A DNA stretch of 64,000 nucleotides from CAYRSS01 sp964426945 (GTDB lineage: Bacteria; Planctomycetota; Phycisphaerae; UBA1845): positions 1 through 64,000 of the forward strand of contig CAYRSS010000010.1 of assembly GCA_964426945.1 (NCBI GenBank), written 5' to 3'. This document shows, one piece after another, positions 43,111 through 50,288 of the stretch (its first letter is position 1; each line of letters begins with the position of its first letter). A model generated the notes under the pieces. It ran no database searches. It saw only the letters and a list, made by a program, of their open reading frames with translations, and was not told the origin of the DNA. A program made the translations under genes and the position numbers.

Positions 43111-44540
43111 GGGATCAGCTCCACGACGGCCTCCACACCCGGAATAACGCGCGACGCGCCGGCCTCGAACAGCCGGGACGCGGTCGGATCTTCGCCGACG
43201 GCTCCCGCGGCTTCTGCGACGGGCAGCACGCCCAGCCCTCGCAGCGCGGCAACCGACGACGGGTCCGAGACCACCGCCCAGGCTCGGGAAGTGCCCGCCT
43301 CCCGCACCGTGGCGAGCAGGGCGGAGGCGTCCGGAGACCTGGCGGCGCGGATGTCCGGTGGCTTGCGCAGAGTGCCGCGATCGGCCAGTGCCGCCCGAAG
43401 CCGTTCCGCCGTCGCCGGCGATTCGACAAAGACGACTTCCGGTGACAGGACAACATCTATCGCCCGGCGGAGCCGCTCAAACCGGTCGCGATCGCACGGG
43501 CAGGTGATGCGAACGCAATCCGCAATCTCCGGCCGGTCGGGAAAGGCTCGCACGCCGATGCCAAGCCCCGCGAGGCCGTCGCGGAACCAGATCGCGTTGC
43601 GGAAACGGGCGAGAACGAAGTTGCCCTCAGCCGGCCAGACTTCCGCGCCGTGTGCTTCGAGGCGTTCGCGAAGCGCTACTCGCTCCAGCTGTACACGCGT
43701 GCGGAAGGCCTCCAGGCTCGCACCCCACGCGGTCGGCTCTCCCCCGGGCCGCGCTGCCCGATCCTCTTCGTGCAGGCGATGCGTGACGAGGGCGACGCTG
43801 AGCGACGTCACCGAGAACGGGTTGCCCGCCGCGCGGAGCAGCGCGATCAGCGGCGCCGGCCCCATGGCGTAGCCGACGCGGAGCCCCGCCAAACCCCACG
43901 CCTTTGAGAAGGAGCGGAACACCACCGCATTCGGAAGTGCGAGCGCGGCGGTCGTCAGGTCAGTATCAGCGAACTCGCCGTAGGCGAGGTCCACCGCGAT
44001 CAACGCGTGTGGCGCGGCGGCAGCCACCGCCCGCAGTTCGCCCTCCGTGGCGATGGTCCCCGTAGGGTTATTGGGCGACACCACGGCGATCATGGCCGTC
44101 GCTGGGGTGATTGCCGCGAGGACTGACTCGACCGGAAAGGCCGGGGTCACCGAGGGCACCTCAATCACCGTCGCACCCGCCAGCCGCGCATAGCGCGGCA
44201 GCATCTCAAAAGTCGGCGTCGGCAGGATGACTTCGCGTTGCGGTTCCAGCATCGCCATCGACGCGCGGTACAGCGCATCGTCGGCCCCGGCTGTAACGAT
44301 AACCTGCTCGGCCGCGAGGCCGAAGCGGCGCGCGATCAGCGCCTCAAGCGGCCGAGCGTTTGGATAACGGCGAAGCAGCTCCGGGTCGACCCGGCCGAGC
44401 GCTTCGAGCAGGGCCGCCGGCGGTGCCGCGCCCTCGTTCGCGTCCAGCAGGAGGTCCATGTGTGGCCGCCGGCCGCCGGGGGCATAGGCGAAAGCCTGGG
44501 TCATCCGCAAGGCTGGCCTGGGTGTCGGGATCTGGTTCAT
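43107..44540 (-). CDS. hisC: Histidinol-phosphate aminotransferase with a C-terminal HAD-like remnant
   Basis: 477 residues. Residues 1-365 are a complete fold-type I aminotransferase: LLDANEGAAPP, SPNNPTG, and PLP lysine Lys213 in RSFSKAWGLAGLRVGY. Residues 366-477 are extra. They read like a shortened HAD phosphatase: VVFVESPAT where HAD motif I would be VDxDxT, KPPDIRAA, WAVVSDPSS and a GASRVIPG end, with the nucleophile Asp changed. HAD proteins next to hisC are known from memory, so this may be a decayed or regulatory histidinol-phosphatase-like domain (inference). Its ATG is 59 bases after the hisG stop; its stop overlaps hisB by four bases. Confidence 0.88.
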   Translation of the reverse strand: MNQIPTPRPALRMTQAFAYAPGGRRPHMDLLLDANEGAAPPAALLEALGRVDPELLRRYPNARPLEALIARRFGLAAEQVIVTAGADDALYRASMAMLEPQREVILPTPTFEMLPRYARLAGATVIEVPSVTPAFPVESVLAAITPATAMIAVVSPNNPTGTIATEGELRAVAAAAPHALIAVDLAYGEFADTDLTTAALALPNAVVFRSFSKAWGLAGLRVGYAMGPAPLIALLRAAGNPFSVTSLSVALVTHRLHEEDRAARPGGEPTAWGASLEAFRTRVQLERVALRERLEAHGAEVWPAEGNFVLARFRNAIWFRDGLAGLGIGVRAFPDRPEIADCVRITCPCDRDRFERLRRAIDVVLSPEVVFVESPATAERLRAALADRGTLRKPPDIRAARSPDASALLATVREAGTSRAWAVVSDPSSVAALRGLGVLPVAEAAGAVGEDPTASRLFEAGASRVIPGVEAVVELIP

Positions 44541-44599
44541 GGCATCTCTGTCGCAGGGTCTACGATGACACGCCTCAGCCGCTGGAGGCCGTCTCGAGC

Positions 44600-45475
44600 C
44601 TACGGGACAATCTGCTCAAGTTTCGTCACGACAATATCCGTTCCGCCGCAGGACTTGATCCGCGGGATCAGGGTGGGAAGGTCTTCCCGTCGCACGGCGG
44701 CTTTCACCGCGTAGCCGGAGCCGCCATGCAGGGTGGAGATCGTGGGCTCACGCATCGCAGGCAGGGCGCCGACGACGCCCTCCAGGCGATCAGGTCCGAC
44801 GTTGACCTCGAGCATCACCCGGCGGCGCGCTTCAAGCACCGAACGGAGCAGCATCACCAGCCCCTCGATTTGATCACGCTGCTCAGCCTGATCCAGCACG
44901 CGCGGGTTGGCAAACAGCCTCGTCGACGAGGTCATCAGCGTGTCGACAATGACCAGTCCGTTGGCCGCAAGCGTCGTGCCGGTGGCGGTGTTGTCCACAA
45001 TCAGATCGGCGTCCTCGGGCGGGAACACCTCGGTCGCTCCGTAGGTCCGGACAAACTCCGCCTCGATGCCAGACCCGTGCAGCCATGCGCGGGTGATCTG
45101 CTCGTACTCGGAAGCCACGACCAGCGGTTGCGCCGGCAGCGATCCCTCAACGAGCAACTGGGCCGGCGCGGCGGCTACCAGTCGAATCGGGTCGAGGCCG
45201 GTGTCGAGGAGCTCGACGACGTCCGCGCTCAGCTCCCGTACCCAGTCGGCTCCCGCGAAGCCGATGTCGCGCGACCCGTGGTGCAGCATCTCGACGATGT
45301 TCTGGGGTTTGAGGATCTTGGCCTCGAAGCCGGCGAGCGAGAGGGTGGGGCGGTAGGCACGGCTCCCAGCCTGGACCCGGACGCCGGCGTCCGAGAGCAG
45401 GGAGAGCACGTTGTCCTGCATCCGGCCCTTGGGCAGGCCAAGCCTGACCGGGCTGTGCGGCAGTCGTTGCGACAT
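44600..45475 (-). CDS. hisG: ATP phosphoribosyltransferase, long form with regulatory domain
   Basis: 291 residues; first step of histidine synthesis (ATP + PRPP). Catalytic part: LGLPKGRMQDNVLSLL, DIGFAGADWVREL, and the PRPP-binding VDNTATGTTLAANGL. A C-terminal domain of about 80 residues (ARRRVMLEVNVGPDRLEG, AVKAAVRREDLPTLIPRIK) is the ACT-like histidine-sensing part of the long form, so feedback inhibition by histidine is expected. A strong ribosome site (GGAAGGAG) lies seven to eight bases before the ATG. First structural gene after the attenuator. Confidence 0.95.
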   Translation of the reverse strand: MSQRLPHSPVRLGLPKGRMQDNVLSLLSDAGVRVQAGSRAYRPTLSLAGFEAKILKPQNIVEMLHHGSRDIGFAGADWVRELSADVVELLDTGLDPIRLVAAAPAQLLVEGSLPAQPLVVASEYEQITRAWLHGSGIEAEFVRTYGATEVFPPEDADLIVDNTATGTTLAANGLVIVDTLMTSSTRLFANPRVLDQAEQRDQIEGLVMLLRSVLEARRRVMLEVNVGPDRLEGVVGALPAMREPTISTLHGGSGYAVKAAVRREDLPTLIPRIKSCGGTDIVVTKLEQIVP

Positions 45476-45515
45476 CGGGACTCCTTCCAGTCGTCTCGAC
45501 GCCCTCGGTCAGCGC

Positions 45516-45546
45516 AAAAAAACGACGCCGACCTGGGCCGGCGTCG
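45516..45546 (-). terminator. Attenuator terminator of the his operon
   Basis: An eight-base-pair perfect stem (45546-45539 with 45530-45523 on the minus strand), an eight-base loop and then seven consecutive U (45522-45516). It lies between the his leader peptide and hisG, 40 bases before the hisG ATG. Its 5' arm overlaps an alternative pairing partner (45534-45541) of the leader-peptide region. Confidence 0.88.
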
Positions 45547-45600
45547 ATGGGTTACTAGCCTTTGTGTCGGGCTACACCATCACCGGCCCACGCTGTGGGC
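45534..45600 (-). promoter_or_regulatory. his attenuator: competing leader pairings
   Basis: Region 1 (45600-45595, GCCCAC, codons 15-16 of hisL) can pair with region 2 (45591-45586, GTGGGC). Region 2 extended (45590-45583, TGGGCCGG) can instead pair with region 3 (45541-45534, CCGGCCCA) over eight perfect base pairs. Region 3 overlaps the 5' arm of the terminator, so the second pairing and the terminator exclude each other. A ribosome stalled at the His codons would cover region 1 and favour antitermination; one at the stop codon would cover region 2 and allow termination. Confidence 0.8.
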
Positions 45601-45642
45601 GTGGAAGAAACGATGATGATGGTGCTTCGCGACGCGATTCAT
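45580..45642 (-). CDS. hisL: Histidine-rich leader peptide of the his operon
   Basis: A 20-residue peptide, MNRVAKHHHHRFFHAHSVGR, with six His: four in a row at 7-10, then 14 and 16. It ends at TGA 98 bases before hisG, with the attenuator terminator in between, as in the E. coli hisL arrangement. Histidine shortage would stall the ribosome on these codons. A promoter -10 element ends only nine bases before its ATG, so the mRNA would start about two to four bases upstream and the peptide would be translated from a leaderless or nearly leaderless message; no ribosome site is visible, which agrees. Confidence 0.88.
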   Translation of the reverse strand: MNRVAKHHHHRFFHAHSVGR

Positions 45643-45651
45643 GACGACTTC

Positions 45652-45680
45652 AGTATGCCAACCCCGGCCCCGCGAGTCAA
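45652..45680 (-). promoter_or_regulatory. Sigma70-type promoter of the his operon
   Basis: TTGACT (45680-45675) and CATACT (45657-45652) are separated by exactly 17 bases on the minus strand. Expected transcription start is about 45645, directly before the hisL ATG. It begins 19 bases after the stop of the upstream small gene. Confidence 0.72.
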
Positions 45681-45698
45681 TCAGCCGACCGCCCTCAC

Positions 45699-45971
45699 CT
45701 ATCGGCGCAGGGAAGCGGGCGCCACGCCCAGCAGCCACAACGCCGGCAGTGCCAGCCAGCCGATCCGGCCGCAACCGCTGTTCGGCGGGGCGGGCGTAGC
45801 CCCAGTCGGCAGCCCGATGGGCCGGATGGGTTCCTCGATGACCGGATCGGCGGGCGGGTGGGTGTCGAGCTGCGACTGCGCGGTCGCGGCGGGGCAGGTG
45901 GCCGCCACCAACAAGGCCAGCGTTGACGCGAGCCGGCGGCGGCGATCGAAAGCGGAGAACCCAGCGCGCAT
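45699..45971 (-). CDS. Small secreted protein with a CTERM-like C-terminal anchor
   Basis: 90 residues from Met 45971. Layout: basic N-terminus and signal peptide (RRRRLASTLALLVAATCPAATAQ), a Pro/Thr-rich middle (PIRPIGLPTGATPAPPNSG), a Cys, one hydrophobic helix (IGWLALPALWLLGVAP) and a terminal Arg-Arg. This order resembles the short C-terminal sorting signals of CTERM-type proteins. A start at 46079 would give 126 residues but its extension is not protein-like. It is upstream of the his promoter and probably separate from the operon. Confidence 0.6.
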   Translation of the reverse strand: MRAGFSAFDRRRRLASTLALLVAATCPAATAQSQLDTHPPADPVIEEPIRPIGLPTGATPAPPNSGCGRIGWLALPALWLLGVAPASLRR

Positions 45972-46164
45972 CCATCCCCCCCCGAGCCAAAGCCGGACCC
46001 AGACCCAGCCACATGGAATCCTAGCGCGCAACCGGTCGGACCTCCAGAATACTCCGGCCTCGCGCCTGAACACCATCAAGGCGGCTCGTGGCGTGCCTCG
46101 CTATCGCCGGTCCGATAACGCGACTACGCTCCGCGGTGGTCTGCGGAACGAACCGGGGGTCGGG

Positions 46165-46737
46165 ATGGACTCAATCATGTGGGATGTGCTGACGGTTGTT
46201 GCGGTCGCACTGGTCTGCTTGGGCGGCGTGGTGCTGTCGGTTTTTCGCGGGCCGGGGAGCTGGCTCGTCGCTGTGACGGCGCTGGCCACCCGGCTGCTGA
46301 CCGATCCGCCCCTATTCGGGTGGTGGCTCATCGGGGCGTTGTTCGCGATGGCCGTGGCGGGCGAGGCGCTGGAGCTGCTCTCTTCGGTGCTCACCGCCAA
46401 GCGCGTCGGCGCCTCGCGGCACGCGGCCTGGGGCGGCCTGATCGGCGGTTTCGCGGGCATGCTGTTCTTCGGCCTGCCGATCCCGCCGCCGTTCGGGCTC
46501 TTCCTGGGGGCGATGCTGGGGTGCTTCGCGGGCTCGTTGATCGGCGAGCAGATCGCCCGCCAGAAATTTGAACAGTCGGCTCGTGTGGGGTTGATGTCGG
46601 CCGTCGGATTTGCCATCGGCACGGCGATGAAACTCGCCATCGTCATGGGGATGGCCGGCCTGCTGGTCGGCATGCTGATCTACTCGACATGGTTTGCCGA
46701 ACCGCTGCTTGTTGAACTGCCTGGGCCACCGGCCTGA
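46165..46737 (+). CDS. DUF456 family membrane protein
   Basis: 190 residues with four to five transmembrane helices: VVAVALVCLGGVVLSVFRGP, then the Gly-rich signature GGLIGGFAGMLFFGLPIPPP and FGLFLGAMLGCFAGSLIGEQ, which define DUF456, and a C-terminal helix (MKLAIVMGMAGLLVGMLIYS). Inner membrane, function unknown. A strong hairpin follows its stop. Confidence 0.85.
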   Translation: MDSIMWDVLTVVAVALVCLGGVVLSVFRGPGSWLVAVTALATRLLTDPPLFGWWLIGALFAMAVAGEALELLSSVLTAKRVGASRHAAWGGLIGGFAGMLFFGLPIPPPFGLFLGAMLGCFAGSLIGEQIARQKFEQSARVGLMSAVGFAIGTAMKLAIVMGMAGLLVGMLIYSTWFAEPLLVELPGPPA

Positions 46738-46769
46738 TCCGGCTCAACAGGGCGTCCCGAAACAAGGCT

Positions 46770-46801
46770 GCGGGGGACGCCGATCCCTCGGCGTCCCCCG
46801 C
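46770..46801. terminator. Long GC hairpin between convergent genes
   Basis: A perfect 14-base-pair stem (46770-46783 with 46788-46801) and a four-base loop (TCCC), between DUF456 and the convergent small protein. It lacks a good U-tract on either strand; on the minus strand TTGTTT follows after five bases. Confidence 0.65.
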
Positions 46802-46854
46802 GCTCAACCCTGCCGCTGCCTGCGCCTCGCGTGATCGCGAAGCGGGCCGGGGGG

Positions 46855-47142
46855 TTAGAAGTTGACGTTGACGTCGAAATTCGACGCCAGCAGCCGGGCC
46901 TTCGTCAGCGTCACATAGGGGTTGTCGCAGATCTTGGTGACGAACAGCTGATCCGGTCCGACGATGTTGAGCATCGGCGAGCGACCGGCGGTGACGCCAT
47001 CTTCGGGCACGCGGAGCAGGTGGCCGCTCCAGTTGCAGATGTACGCGCCGGGCTCATTGATCGCGTCGAACGGAATCGTCTTCGCGCTCGTCCAGCCCGT
47101 GCCGCTCTGCGAGTGCATGTATTCCTGACTCGTGTTCGCCAT
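46855..47142 (-). CDS. Small protein of unknown function, 95 residues
   Basis: Starts at Met 47142 with a strong AAGGAG eight bases before it. No signal peptide. The sequence contains MHSQSGTGWTSAKTIPFDAI, AYICNWSGHLLRVPEDGV and a C-terminal PYVTLTKARLLASNFDVNVN. Good ribosome site, balanced composition and flanking terminator support a real gene. I recall similar short proteins in planctomycete genomes but know no function. Confidence 0.65.
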   Translation of the reverse strand: MANTSQEYMHSQSGTGWTSAKTIPFDAINEPGAYICNWSGHLLRVPEDGVTAGRSPMLNIVGPDQLFVTKICDNPYVTLTKARLLASNFDVNVNF

Positions 47143-47460
47143 ACGATTCTCCTTGGGAAATGGCCTTTTCGCCCCGCCGCTCCACCAGCGGCCGACTGTC
47201 GCGCATGCCCCGAGCATCGCGCGGCCTCGCTTCCGCGGGGGCACGTTCATATCGACGCGCACTGAGATGGCTTGAGCCGACGCGCGACGGAAAAACTGGT
47301 GCTTGACAGGCCTCGGCGAAGCAGTGCCCGGACCCGACTCGTGCGGGCGTTTTGCGGACGCGCCGCGGGGCCGGCGCACTCTAATCGGACGTGGATAACG
47401 AGCCGTCGGCGCTCGGCCGGATGCGCAGGAGCGCGCATCCGGCCTCCGATGCGCGCGTCG
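47143..47460. other. Intergenic region downstream of dnaA
   Basis: 318 bases. A perfect 12-base-pair hairpin (47415-47426 with 47433-47444, six-base loop) starts 16 bases after the dnaA stop and probably terminates it, although no U-tract follows. One DnaA-box-like site lies at 47390-47398 on the minus strand (TTATCCACG, one mismatch to TTATCCACA). Nothing else is evident; the upstream part should hold the promoter of the 95-residue protein. Confidence 0.45.
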
Positions 47461-48879
47461 TCAGCGGGCGGGGCGGACGAACTGCTCTTCGAGCTCGGCG
47501 ACCAGTTCCGGCAGGTTGCGTTCCTTCTGTCCGGCCGGGGTCATCCATCCGACGGTCTCGTTCGCCTGGATCATGCGGCCGATGCGCCGGCTGGCGAGAA
47601 TCACGGTGGAGTGGTTCTTATTGCCCATGAATCGGGCAATCTCGGGGAAGCTCATGTTGGTGTACTTGCGCGCCAGGTGCATCGCGATGCCGCGGGCCAG
47701 CGCGATCGTCCGGCTCTTGCGCGAGGTATGCAGGTCAGCCGGGGTGAGGCCGAAGTAGATCGCGACGTTGCTCTCGATGTCCGAAAGCATGACCACCGGC
47801 GCCGTCTGGCGGAGCAGATCCTTCACGGCCCGCTGGGCGAGCGGCAGCGACACGCGCTCACCGCCGTGCTGCGCGTGAGCCATCAACTTGAGCATGGCGC
47901 CTTCCAGTTCGCGCAGGTTCGTCCGGAAATTCTCGGCGATGTAGTCGATCACCTCCTCGGGAAAGTCGACCTTCAGCCTCTCGGCCCTTCGCTGCAGGAA
48001 GCCCTTGCGCACGGCGAAGTCGGGCGAGTCAATCCGCACGACCATACCCGAGAGAAACCGGCTGACGAGCTGGTCCGAGAAGTGACCGATAAGCTTCGGA
48101 TGCGCATCGGAACTGAGCACGACCTGCTTGCCCATCGCGTCGATGGCCTTGAATGTGTGCAGGAACTCCTCCTGCGTAGCGCGCTTGTTGGCGAAGAAGT
48201 GCACGTCGTCGATGACGAGCACGTCGACGTTGCGGTAGCGGTCGCGGAAGGAATCGTGCTCGCGGGCGCGGATCGCGTAGACGTAGTCGTTGGTAAACTC
48301 TTCGCCGTTGACGTACCGCCAGCGCAGGTGCGGGTGACGCTCCTTGATGCCGTTGCAGATGGCCTGGAGCAGGTGGCTCTTGCCCACGCCGCACCCGCCG
48401 TGGACGAACAGCAGCGAGAACTCGCTGCCCGGCTTCTCGACGACCTGGTTGGCGGCCGCAAAGGCCAGTTGATTGGAGCTGCCCTGCACGAACTCGTCGA
48501 GGCGCCCGCGCAGCGCGGGTGTGACGGTGGGAGTACCCTGACGCTTCTCGCGGGCGAGACGTTCGGGGTTGTTGGCGACGAACTCCACCTGGCGATCGGG
48601 CTGCTTCTTGGAAAGCCCCTTGGCCAGGTCGGGATCGGTCGCGAAGCAAATGGTGAACGGGTTGCCGGTCACCTCTTGTGCTGTCTCGCTGATGATCGTG
48701 CCGTAGTTGCGCTCGATCCACTCGCCCATGAAGTGATTCGGCGCCGTCACGGTCAGGAACTCACCGGCCATCGTGAACTGGGTCGCGTTGCGGAACCAGG
48801 TGTTGTATCTCTGCGGGCCGATTCGGTCGGCGAGTTTCGTCTGAATGAGCGCAATGGCGTCCTCGGCGCATGTAATCAC
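47461..48879 (-). CDS. dnaA: Chromosomal replication initiator DnaA
   Basis: 472 residues. Domain I (ADRIGPQRYNTWFRNATQ), a linker rich in charged residues (about 85-130), the AAA+ domain with Walker A GGCGVGKS at 161-168 and Walker B LVIDDVHFF at about 221-229, sensor elements, and the DNA-binding domain IV with the DnaA signature RGIAMHLARKYTNMSFPEIA then FMGNKNHSTVILA. No dnaN, gyrB or recF is beside it, so it is not in the usual initiation cluster. It is the most minus-strand-distal gene before the surface polysaccharide genes. Confidence 0.95.
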   Translation of the reverse strand: MITCAEDAIALIQTKLADRIGPQRYNTWFRNATQFTMAGEFLTVTAPNHFMGEWIERNYGTIISETAQEVTGNPFTICFATDPDLAKGLSKKQPDRQVEFVANNPERLAREKRQGTPTVTPALRGRLDEFVQGSSNQLAFAAANQVVEKPGSEFSLLFVHGGCGVGKSHLLQAICNGIKERHPHLRWRYVNGEEFTNDYVYAIRAREHDSFRDRYRNVDVLVIDDVHFFANKRATQEEFLHTFKAIDAMGKQVVLSSDAHPKLIGHFSDQLVSRFLSGMVVRIDSPDFAVRKGFLQRRAERLKVDFPEEVIDYIAENFRTNLRELEGAMLKLMAHAQHGGERVSLPLAQRAVKDLLRQTAPVVMLSDIESNVAIYFGLTPADLHTSRKSRTIALARGIAMHLARKYTNMSFPEIARFMGNKNHSTVILASRRIGRMIQANETVGWMTPAGQKERNLPELVAELEEQFVRPAR

Positions 48880-49223
48880 CGTCAGCTCCTTGGATGATCA
48901 GGGAACCGTCAAGCTTGCGAAGTCAAGCTCGGCAAAAAAGGTAAAACCGAAGCCCGGAGGAAGCGGGGCGATGCGACCAGGCGGGCCGTCTTGCCGCGTC
49001 ACCGCGTGGGCCGCCACCGCCTCCGAGCGGAGGGGAAACTTAACGCGCGCCGGGGGGTGTTGCAAACGAAAAGATAGCTCCACACGCTCCGCGGTGTCGC
49101 TGCCTCTCGATTAACAAGAGCTTAGCGCGCAGAACTTTTTTTTTCACACGCTGTGTCCACGCCTTCATCAACAGGCGCGGTCGGCCAGCAGCCCAGGTGG
49201 CCCTACGCGACGCAACCTCCGCA
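48880..49223. other. Intergenic region upstream of dnaA
   Basis: 344 bases between the acetyltransferase stop and the dnaA start, with a run of nine T on the plus strand near 49137-49145. Several weak DnaA-box-like words occur (TTTTTCACA, GTGTCCACG, AGCTCCACA), at most seven of nine matches. It may be the dnaA promoter region with possible autoregulation; evidence for an origin is weak. Confidence 0.35.
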
Positions 49224-50150
49224 TCACAAGGGGGTTGCGATCCAGGCGTCGCGCTCTGCGAACCGCACGAACCCCGTCTGTTCGTAGAGACGGCGCGCCG
49301 GTGTATTCCCTTCATCCACAGCGAGTGTCAGCCGCTTGGCACCGGCCTTCGCACAGGCTTCCAGGGCCCCGGCGACCAGCACCTCGCCAAGCTTCTGTCC
49401 GCGGTAGGGTTGCGCGAGACCGAGGTAGGCGACCTCGAGCGCGTCGCGCTGGGGGATGCGGGTCAGGAGGAGGGCCCCGGCGGGCTGGTCGCCGTGCATC
49501 AGCAGCGACCAAAGTGCCGGGTCGTGCACTCCCGTAGCCCGGTGACCGTCGAGCACGTCGGAGACGCTGCGAACGCCGACAAGTTCCGCACAGTCAAGGG
49601 TTTGGGCGTACGTCGCCTCCAGCGCCCGCTCAAAGAGTGCCCGGCGAGCCGGGTTATACACCGTCCACGAGAAGCCTTCGGGCAGGGGGCGACGAACCGG
49701 TGCGGCGGCCGGACGGTCGAGGTAGATCAACCTCGTCAGATACCGGAATCCAGCACCGCTGGCGGCTCGGGCAGTGCCGGCGGCCTCCGCCGGCAGCAGC
49801 ATTTGCAGCAACGCCAGCTCGCGTTCCCGGGCGGCGGCGTGGCACTCGATCAGGGCGGCGGTGAGGGCTGCCTCGTCTGGCGCATCACGGCGGAGCGAAG
49901 GAAGCAGGATGAGGGCGGCGCGCCCGGGCGAGTCGATCGCCAGGCACGCGGAGACGAGCTCATCGTCGCGGTACGCGCCGATGACGCTGGGAATGGTGAG
50001 CCCCTGGCGCGCGGTGGTTTCCAGCAGCTCGAGCAAGGCGGGAGTATCCCGACCGTCGTGTCGCATCGGAACGCCGATGGCGAGGTGCATCGCAGCGCGG
50101 CCCGCCCGCTCTTCCGGACGCAGGCGTCGGATCGTAAGGGTCTGAGGCAT
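49224..50150 (-). CDS. Tandem GNAT-fold acetyltransferase
   Basis: 308 residues in two GNAT-like halves. The N-terminal half (RRLRPEERAGRAAMHLAIGV, ALTAALIECHAAARERELAL) is probably degenerate. The C-terminal half carries the acetyl-CoA loop: ALEVAYLGLAQPYRGQKLGE, then AKRLTLAVDEGNTPARRLYE and GFVRFAERDAWI. A two-domain layout as in MshD-like enzymes, but no mycothiol genes are present, so the substrate is unknown. Confidence 0.8.
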   Translation of the reverse strand: MPQTLTIRRLRPEERAGRAAMHLAIGVPMRHDGRDTPALLELLETTARQGLTIPSVIGAYRDDELVSACLAIDSPGRAALILLPSLRRDAPDEAALTAALIECHAAARERELALLQMLLPAEAAGTARAASGAGFRYLTRLIYLDRPAAAPVRRPLPEGFSWTVYNPARRALFERALEATYAQTLDCAELVGVRSVSDVLDGHRATGVHDPALWSLLMHGDQPAGALLLTRIPQRDALEVAYLGLAQPYRGQKLGEVLVAGALEACAKAGAKRLTLAVDEGNTPARRLYEQTGFVRFAERDAWIATPL

Positions 50151-50288
50151 GCACCGAATCCCGAGGGCATGGCCTTGCGCCGAGCCGCCGATTCGTGGAC
50201 GCGCGCCCGCGGGCGGTTCGGTCGTGGATCCGGAGTGTACCCGAGCGTCCGGTCGGGTGCAGCCCGGCGGGGCGTCGCCTGCGCCTAG

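Noticed and set aside
47272..48897. 541-codon plus-strand frame opposite dnaA
   Set aside because: Mirror of dnaA; no motifs.
48880..49223. Origin of replication
   Set aside because: DnaA-box-like words match too poorly and are too few; kept only as a low-interest note.
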